A program made the position numbers and the translations under genes. Positions 16,680-22,011 of a DNA stretch of 23,859 nt are shown here, piece by piece. The notes beneath the pieces were generated by a model. It had not been told where the DNA came from and searched no databases. It saw nothing but the letters and a program-made list of their open reading frames with translations. Every line of letters starts with the position of its first letter. The stretch's first letter is position 1. Source of the DNA: an uncultured Cocleimonas sp. (GTDB taxonomy: Bacteria > Pseudomonadota > Gammaproteobacteria > Thiotrichales > Thiotrichaceae); the NCBI GenBank assembly GCA_937974135.1, contig CALJIH010000145.1, forward strand, positions 1-23,859. Reading direction: 5' to 3'.

Positions 16680-17864
16680 ATGAGAGAAGCTGTTATCGTT
16701 TCAACCGCACGAACACCCATTGGCCTTGCTTTTAAAGGCTCTTTAAACAACATCAAATCCCCAACAATGATGGCACATGCCATTACGCACGCGGTTGAGC
16801 GTTCTGATGTTGACCCTAGTATGATTGAAGATGTCGTTATTGGCTCAGTGCTTACAGCTGGAACTGCAGGTTTAAATGTCGCTCGTTTATCCGCACTTGC
16901 AGCAGGTTTACCCAATAGCGTTGCGGGTCAAACGATCGATAGACAATGCTCATCGGGCTTAATGGCGATTGCAATAGCCGCTAAGCAAATTATGATAGAT
17001 GGACAAAACGTCGCCGTAGCAGGGGGGCAGGATAATATCTCAGCTGTTCAAAATACGTATTTGAAATGGACAGGGGATGAAATTGACCCTAATGTGGTAG
17101 CTCAATCAGAGCATGCTTATATGCCTATGTTAATGACCGCAGAGCATGTCGCCAAAGTTTACGGGATAAGTCGTGATGCACAAGATGAATACGCCGCCCT
17201 GTCCCAAGAAAGAACGGCAAAAGCACAAGCGTCGGGGATATTTGATGATGAAATTGTACCAATTACATCAATCAAACAAATCAAGAACCGTGAAACAGGT
17301 GAAGAAACCTTTGAAGAAGTTACTCTTACAAAGGATGAGGGAAACCGCCCAAGCACAACTATTGAAACACTTTCTAGCTTAAACTCCGTTATCGAAGGTG
17401 GTGTGATAACCGCTGGAAATGCTAGTCAACTCTCTGATGGTGCGTCAGCCTGTGTCTTAATGGAAAGAAAACTCGCAGAACAACAAGGGCTTTCACCTCT
17501 AGGGATTTATCGCAGTATGGCGGTAGCTGGTAATGCACCAGAAGAAATGGGCATAGGGCCAATTTACGCTATTCCTAAATTACTCAAAAATGCAGGCTTA
17601 AATATCAAAGATATTGGCTTGTGGGAATTGAATGAAGCCTTTGCTTGTCAGGCGCTTTATTGTCGTGATTTCCTTGGTATTGACCCTGAAATTTATAATG
17701 TAAACGGTGGTGCAATCTCCATCGGCCATCCCTACGGAATGACAGGAGCGCGACAGGTAGGTCACGCTCTTTTAGAGGCGAAACGTCGTCATGTGAAATA
17801 CGTTGTTACTTCAATGTGTGTTGGTGGCGGAATGGGCGCGGCAGCTTTGTTTGAAGTTATCTAA
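16680..17864 (+). CDS. Thiolase (acetyl-CoA C-acyltransferase family)
   Basis: A 394-residue thiolase of normal length with the full catalytic set: nucleophile Cys90 (DRQCSSGLMAI), the NEAFA loop, His350 (GGAISIGHPYGMTGAR) and Cys380 (SMCVGGGMGAA). It would cleave the 3-oxoacyl-CoA made by the preceding enzyme to acetyl-CoA plus a two-carbon-shorter acyl-CoA. The start ATG 16680 has GAGGA within the end of the previous gene, so the two are translationally close. The stop is only 2 bp from the stop of the convergent aldehyde dehydrogenase, with no terminator in between. It is the gene that fits least with simple DMSP cleavage, because the three-carbon products do not need thiolysis. Confidence 0.95.
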   Translation: MREAVIVSTARTPIGLAFKGSLNNIKSPTMMAHAITHAVERSDVDPSMIEDVVIGSVLTAGTAGLNVARLSALAAGLPNSVAGQTIDRQCSSGLMAIAIAAKQIMIDGQNVAVAGGQDNISAVQNTYLKWTGDEIDPNVVAQSEHAYMPMLMTAEHVAKVYGISRDAQDEYAALSQERTAKAQASGIFDDEIVPITSIKQIKNRETGEETFEEVTLTKDEGNRPSTTIETLSSLNSVIEGGVITAGNASQLSDGASACVLMERKLAEQQGLSPLGIYRSMAVAGNAPEEMGIGPIYAIPKLLKNAGLNIKDIGLWELNEAFACQALYCRDFLGIDPEIYNVNGGAISIGHPYGMTGARQVGHALLEAKRRHVKYVVTSMCVGGGMGAAALFEVI

Positions 17865-17866
17865 TA

Positions 17867-19294
17867 CTAAGCAATCGTTATCGCTTTAGTTTCCAAATAA
17901 TCATGCAAACCAAGAATACCATTTTCACGACCATTACCAGATTGCTTGTAACCACCAAAAGGAACGTCATAGTCATATACAGCGGCGTTAATGGAAATTG
18001 TGCCAGCGCGTAATTTTTTCGCGACACGCATGGCTTTTTCTGGGTCGCCCGATTGTACAAAACCCGCTAAGCCATAGGGTGAATCATTCGCCATTTGAAT
18101 CGCTTCGGCTTCAGTATCGAATGGAATAATAGAAAGCACAGGGCCGAATATTTCTTCTTTAGAAATAGTCATTTCGTGTTCGACATTACTAAATACGGTT
18201 GGCTTTATGTAGTAGCCTTTATCCAGACCTTCTGGACGATCTAAACCGCCAGCGATGAGGGTTGCGCCTTCATCGATACCGATTTGAATCATATTGCGAA
18301 TTTGATCGTATTGAGTTTTGTTTACCACTGGACCGATGTGATCGCCGTCTTGCGAAGGATCATTTACATCGATGTTATTCGCGACTCTCGCGGCAATTTC
18401 ACACGCTTCATCGTATACACTGCGCTCAACCAATAGACGTGTTGGAGCATCACAGGTTTGACCGCTGTTCGACATCACGTTTTCTACGCTGTAGCTAATC
18501 GCGCTTTCTAAATCCGCATCGGCGAAACAGATATTGGGTGATTTTCCACCGAGCTCCAAAGCCACACGTTTAACCGTATCAACCGACGCTTGAGTAATTA
18601 ATTTACCTGCACGCGTTGAACCCGTAAACGACATCATATCGACATCAGGATGGCTCGACAATGGTGCGCCAACACCCAAACCATCACCATTTACAAGATT
18701 AAAAACGCCTTTAGGACAACCTGCCTCGTGCAACACTTGTGCAAATAGATTCGCCGAAAGCGGTGACATTTCACTCGGCTTTAATACCATGGTACAACCT
18801 GCACCCAAGGCTGGGGCAACCTTTGCTGCCACTTGATTTACTGGCCAATTCCAAGGAGTAATTAATCCACAAACGCCCACTGCTTCATCACGCAGAGTAC
18901 TGCCACCGCGCATACTAGGACGTTCAAACGCATGAGCTTTCATTGCATCTATCGTTGACTGAAATAAACCTGGGCCTGTCGGTGTTTGATCATTTCGTGA
19001 AAATCGAATTGGCGTACCCATTTCCAGCATCATCAACTGCGCGAATTCTTCAGCACGTGCCTCGTATAACTCAATAAACTTTTCCATTAGAGCGATACGA
19101 TCATCGATGCTGGATTCGCTCCAGCTATCAAAAGCCGCTACAGCAGCAGTAACCGCTTTATCCACATCTGCACTGGAACCCATTGAGGTCGTCCCTACAG
19201 ACTCTTCCGTTGCAGGATTGATAACCTCAAAAGGATTAGCCGTAACTGGGTTAACCCATTCGCCGTTGATGTAAAATTGCTTGTTATCGATCAC
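17867..19294 (-). CDS. NAD(P)-dependent aldehyde dehydrogenase
   Basis: A 475-residue ALDH-superfamily enzyme. Key residues are the oxyanion Asn149 (TPWNWP), cofactor Lys172 (KPSE), general base Glu247 (LELGGKSPN) and nucleophile Cys281 (SNSGQTCDAPTRL), with EEIFGPVL further on. Its closest group is the broad betaine-aldehyde/semialdehyde class, so the exact aldehyde is open. Malonate semialdehyde or a trimethylamino-aldehyde would fit the neighbours. CoA-dependent chemistry is not indicated. I set the start at GTG 19294, preceded by CGGAG at good spacing and followed by IDNKQFYINGEWV. The longer reading to 19348 begins inside a REP-like repeat and adds 18 residues unlike the family. It converges with the thiolase, so it is a separate transcription unit. 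Confidence 0.92.
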   Translation of the reverse strand: MIDNKQFYINGEWVNPVTANPFEVINPATEESVGTTSMGSSADVDKAVTAAVAAFDSWSESSIDDRIALMEKFIELYEARAEEFAQLMMLEMGTPIRFSRNDQTPTGPGLFQSTIDAMKAHAFERPSMRGGSTLRDEAVGVCGLITPWNWPVNQVAAKVAPALGAGCTMVLKPSEMSPLSANLFAQVLHEAGCPKGVFNLVNGDGLGVGAPLSSHPDVDMMSFTGSTRAGKLITQASVDTVKRVALELGGKSPNICFADADLESAISYSVENVMSNSGQTCDAPTRLLVERSVYDEACEIAARVANNIDVNDPSQDGDHIGPVVNKTQYDQIRNMIQIGIDEGATLIAGGLDRPEGLDKGYYIKPTVFSNVEHEMTISKEEIFGPVLSIIPFDTEAEAIQMANDSPYGLAGFVQSGDPEKAMRVAKKLRAGTISINAAVYDYDVPFGGYKQSGNGRENGILGLHDYLETKAITIA

Positions 19295-19344
19295 GATAGT
19301 CTCCGAATAAAATTTTTTGTTTATTATAGTGATAATTGTTAAAC

Positions 19345-19369
19345 ACACCCCCCTACTTTTATGTGTTTT
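19345..19369 (-). repeat. REP-like repeat, copy 5 (left arm of inverted pair)
   Basis: ACACCCCCCTACTTTT (19345-19360) with GTTTT 4 nt beyond (19365-19369). It is 24 bp from, and perfectly inverted to, copy 6. Confidence 0.8.
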
Positions 19370-19400
19370 TTAACAAAATGAGTAAAAAGTAGGGGGGTGT
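19345..19400. terminator. Inverted REP pair forming a 16-bp stem
   Basis: Copies 5 and 6 pair over 16 bp without mismatch (19345-19360 with 19385-19400) around a 24-nt AT-rich loop. It lies after the stop of the HIBADH-like gene (-) and before the aldehyde dehydrogenase (-). In that transcript the stem could act as a terminator or 3'-end stabiliser, although only a short T stretch follows. On the plus strand CTTTTAT follows. Confidence 0.45.
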
Positions 19401-19404
19401 CTTT
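19385..19404 (+). repeat. REP-like repeat, copy 6 (right arm of inverted pair)
   Basis: AAAAGTAGGGGGGTGTCTTT (19385-19404), 23 bp from the stop codon of the HIBADH-like gene. The upstream AAAAC is changed to AAAAT in this copy. Confidence 0.8.
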
Positions 19405-19426
19405 TATAATCTAGTGTTCAAGTGTA

Positions 19427-20380
19427 CTAGCGTTTCGGTGTAACTTCATAGCCAGTTTCTTCAGGTTCATCGTCAATCATTTCAGCTGGGAAACCAGTGG
19501 TAGTGATATCTAAACCCGTTGCTTCTTCAAGGCGCTTAATAATATTGGGTGATTTTTCTCGAGGCCCAAAGCGTTCAATGCCATCATTGATTACCTGAAT
19601 TAATTTTGGGGAAATATCCAAAGGAACATTATTGCGGTTAGCAATTTCCTGAAATAAACCGATGTCTTTCGCTACCAAATCAAGGGTAAAGTTAATTTCA
19701 CGTGAGCCATTTAAAATCACTTGGCTTTCCGTTTCATGCACGAAAGAATTACCTGATGAAATACGAATCGCTTCATAAGTCGTATTCAAGTCGATACCCG
19801 CAGCCGCCATTGTAGTTAAAGATTCACCCAAAGCAACCAAATTAATCGTCGCCAGATAATTAGTCATGACTTTTAAGGTAGAGGCAGTGCCAATATCACC
19901 CGTGTGTAATACGCGGCGGCCTAATATTTTTAACACTGGCAAAACTTGCTCAAAGGTTTCGCGCGTACAACCCGCAAAAATAGAAATATTACCCGTATCA
20001 GCGCGATGACAACCACCCGACACAGGACATTCAACGGCTCTTGCACCAGCATCAATCACCCTTTTCGCTAAACGTTTCATTTCGGCTTCGTCAGTGGTCG
20101 ACATTTCTGCCCAGACCTTACCTTCGGACAAACCTGCTAGAATTCCATTTTCTGCTTCCATGACTTCAGCAGAAGCCGCAGGACTGGGTAAACAGGTAAT
20201 CACCATATCGCAGTTTTCAGCGACTTCTTTGGGCGAATCAGCCCAATGCGCACCTTTGTCTAAAAACGGCTGCGCTAAGCTTTTATCCAGCTCGTTCAGG
20301 GTTAAATCGAAACCATTTCTCAATACACTACCCGCGAGCTTAGCGCCCACATTGCCTAGGCCAATGAATCCTATTTTCAT
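19427..20380 (-). CDS. 3-hydroxyisobutyrate-dehydrogenase-family oxidoreductase
   Basis: A 317-residue NAD(P)-dependent beta-hydroxyacid dehydrogenase. The Rossmann motif GFIGLGNVG is at 4-12, the substrate loop CPVSGGCHRADTG at 118-130 (family pattern D/E-x-PVSGG), and catalytic Lys170 with Asn174 is in TASTLKVMTNYL. The all-helical C-terminal domain is complete, and an acidic tail of about 20 residues (IDDEPEETGYEVTPKR) is extra. Family members oxidise 3-hydroxyisobutyrate, 3-hydroxypropionate, tartronate semialdehyde or similar acids. Beside a DMSP-lyase-type operon and an aldehyde dehydrogenase, conversion of 3-hydroxypropionate to malonate semialdehyde is a reasonable guess. ATG 20380 has an AGGAAGA site. 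It lies 132 bp upstream of the aldehyde dehydrogenase on the same strand, with the inverted REP pair between. Confidence 0.88.
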   Translation of the reverse strand: MKIGFIGLGNVGAKLAGSVLRNGFDLTLNELDKSLAQPFLDKGAHWADSPKEVAENCDMVITCLPSPAASAEVMEAENGILAGLSEGKVWAEMSTTDEAEMKRLAKRVIDAGARAVECPVSGGCHRADTGNISIFAGCTRETFEQVLPVLKILGRRVLHTGDIGTASTLKVMTNYLATINLVALGESLTTMAAAGIDLNTTYEAIRISSGNSFVHETESQVILNGSREINFTLDLVAKDIGLFQEIANRNNVPLDISPKLIQVINDGIERFGPREKSPNIIKRLEEATGLDITTTGFPAEMIDDEPEETGYEVTPKR

Positions 20381-20695
20381 ATCTTCTTCCTTTAAAATCT
20401 TTTGTTTTTAATTATTCACCACCTGAAGATAGTAGTGTTTTTTGATAGTGACAACATTAAAATTATTTGATCATTTCTTTTTTATTTTTTTCTCTCAAAA
20501 ATTAACCTCGTTGTAAAAAAATGAATATTTCACAAATATTTCACAGAAATTCAACTATATTCTTTTAGCTTCTATAGCTTTGCTAAACAGCAAAAATGTG
20601 TTGTTAACAAGTTGATTGTCAAACAGAAATTAAATTCATAATTAACCATTTTAATACCATAAATAATTAACATTCTAAATAGTTACGAGGAAAAA
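20381..20695. promoter_or_regulatory. Divergent intergenic region with repeats and palindrome
   Basis: A 315-bp AT-rich gap between the HIBADH-like gene (-) and the carbonic anhydrase gene (+). It holds two direct copies of ATATTTCACA (20525-20534 and 20536-20545), 11 bp apart, and a perfect 10-bp palindrome TTGTTAACAA (20601-20610). Both are candidate regulator sites; the spacing of the first pair is one helical turn. The carbonic anhydrase has GAGG at 20687-20690. Confidence 0.35.
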
Positions 20696-21556
20696 ATGAA
20701 AAAACCACTTTACGTATTAACCATCTCAATTGCAGCATCCTTATCATTTCATGCATACGCTACATCATCTGCTGAAAGTGTAGCTGACAGCGTTATCACA
20801 GATCAAAAAATGAATTTAGCAAAAAATACTGACGGGAAAGGTTTTGGACCACAATCACCCAGAGACATAGATTCAATGATAGGTACTAATAATCGGGCAT
20901 TCAGTAGCGCACCGTCCTCAACCCAAATGAATTTATGCAATATACATTTTCATAAGAATGCAGAGCATGCTGGTGGACAGTTTGCTAAATATGCTGGCAA
21001 CGGTGACGGTAAAGGATTTAATACAGGATACGTTTCTACATTGCCACTGAGCGATGCTGAAAAGAAACCACTAGCAACTGAAGCTTGCCCAAGTAAGCAC
21101 GGTGGTTTGCAATCAGGTGATACCATTGAAGTCCATTACGTTCATTCAACGGCACAAATAAAACCTGGCCCAACATTGGGTGCATGTTTGAGTGAGTCTA
21201 TCGGGAATCCACAACTTCGAGTTGAAACTCAAGTTTATGTTTTAGTGAACGATAGTAATGCTCACGACTTTAAAAAGCTTGCAGACCATGGCATGAAAAA
21301 TGGTTATCATCAACCATTGAATGTTCCTAACAATACTGGTGTACCTGTACAGTACGAAGGTTCGACTACCGGCCCTGGCTATAACGAAAAAGGTTCACCA
21401 TTTCAAGTATCTTGGAGCGTTCGTCCTAAAGTTGCAAAGGTTGACATCTCTTCAGTCGCTGATTGGTGTAAAGGAAATACGTTTAATGAAGATCATGCAC
21501 ATGGTGTGAGAAATTTAGTAACAAATCCAAACCTATTATCATCAATTAAATTCTAA
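20696..21556 (+). CDS. Delta-class carbonic anhydrase, exported
   Basis: A 286-residue secreted protein. The Sec signal is residues 1-22 (MKKPLYVLTISIAASLSFHA, then YA). The active-site strings CNIHFHKNAEH (81-91) and DTIEVHYVHS (142-151) match the CA_like/delta carbonic anhydrase family first known from diatoms and also found in bacteria. His84, His86 and His147 are the likely zinc ligands, mirroring HxH...H of alpha carbonic anhydrases. NPQLRVETQVYVLVND (171-186) is a further family block. Four Cys (81, 131, 164, 258) suggest disulfides. It would interconvert CO2 and bicarbonate in the periplasm. DGKGFG and DGKGFN near 46 and 104 are a short internal echo. The gene is single, with its own terminator. 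I am fairly sure of the family from motifs. Confidence 0.8.
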   Translation: MKKPLYVLTISIAASLSFHAYATSSAESVADSVITDQKMNLAKNTDGKGFGPQSPRDIDSMIGTNNRAFSSAPSSTQMNLCNIHFHKNAEHAGGQFAKYAGNGDGKGFNTGYVSTLPLSDAEKKPLATEACPSKHGGLQSGDTIEVHYVHSTAQIKPGPTLGACLSESIGNPQLRVETQVYVLVNDSNAHDFKKLADHGMKNGYHQPLNVPNNTGVPVQYEGSTTGPGYNEKGSPFQVSWSVRPKVAKVDISSVADWCKGNTFNEDHAHGVRNLVTNPNLLSSIKF

Positions 21557-21580
21557 ACTTTAGTCTTTAATCGTAAAAGC

Positions 21581-21617
21581 AAAAACCAGCTATTTGAATA
21601 AAATGGCTGGTTTTTTT
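21581..21617 (+). terminator. Rho-independent terminator
   Basis: Stem AAAAACCAGC / GCTGGTTTTT (10 bp) with a 15-nt loop, running into TTTTTTT at 21611-21617. It ends the carbonic anhydrase transcript. Confidence 0.85.
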
Positions 21618-21639
21618 ATTGCAATGAATAGTTGAATCC

Positions 21640-21656
21640 ACACCCCCCTACTTTTT
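21640..21656 (-). repeat. REP-like repeat, copy 7
   Basis: ACACCCCCCTACTTTTT on the plus strand, so the G-rich core reads on the minus strand. The GACA/GTTTT flanks are lost here. It lies between the convergent ends of the carbonic anhydrase gene and nirD. Confidence 0.7.
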
Positions 21657-21680
21657 ATGGAACCAAGAAGAATTAATCCA

Positions 21681-21989
21681 TTATAATTTTAAATACACTT
21701 TTCCATCTTCTACCTTGGCTTGATAAACATTGCTACAACCTTCATCTGGTTCTAGTGCTTTGCCTGAAATCAAATTAATTTTCCAATTATGCAGCGGGCA
21801 TGTTACCGAATTACCGTGCATTATCCCTTGCGATAATGGCCCTTGTTTATGCGGGCATTCATCTTTTATCGCGAAAACTTGATCTTCATTTGATCGAAAT
21901 ATGGCGATGTTTGTCGTATCTGTTTCAACCACTCTAGAACCTAATACGGGAATTTCTTCAAGCGTTGTAATTTCTAACCATTGACTCAT
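21681..21989 (-). CDS. nirD: Nitrite reductase small subunit NirD (Rieske type)
   Basis: A 102-residue partner of assimilatory NADH/NADPH-nitrite reductase. The Rieske [2Fe-2S] ligands are intact: Cys45-His47 (CPHKQGPLSQG) and Cys64-His67 (CPLHNW). Some NirD proteins have lost these residues, so this copy probably carries a real cluster. I chose ATG 21989 (MSQWLEI): it has AGGA 8 nt upstream and matches the family N-terminus. A GTG at 22010 would add 7 residues and leaves no room for a ribosome site. It follows nirB by 22 bp on the same strand, so the two form one operon. Confidence 0.92.
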   Translation of the reverse strand: MSQWLEITTLEEIPVLGSRVVETDTTNIAIFRSNEDQVFAIKDECPHKQGPLSQGIMHGNSVTCPLHNWKINLISGKALEPDEGCSNVYQAKVEDGKVYLKL

Positions 21990-22011
21990 TTTAGTTATCC
22001 TTTTTGTCACT

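Noticed and set aside
19295..19348. Longer N-terminus of the aldehyde dehydrogenase
   Set aside because: The added 18 residues start within a REP-like repeat, are unlike the family, and the internal GTG has a good CGGAG site.
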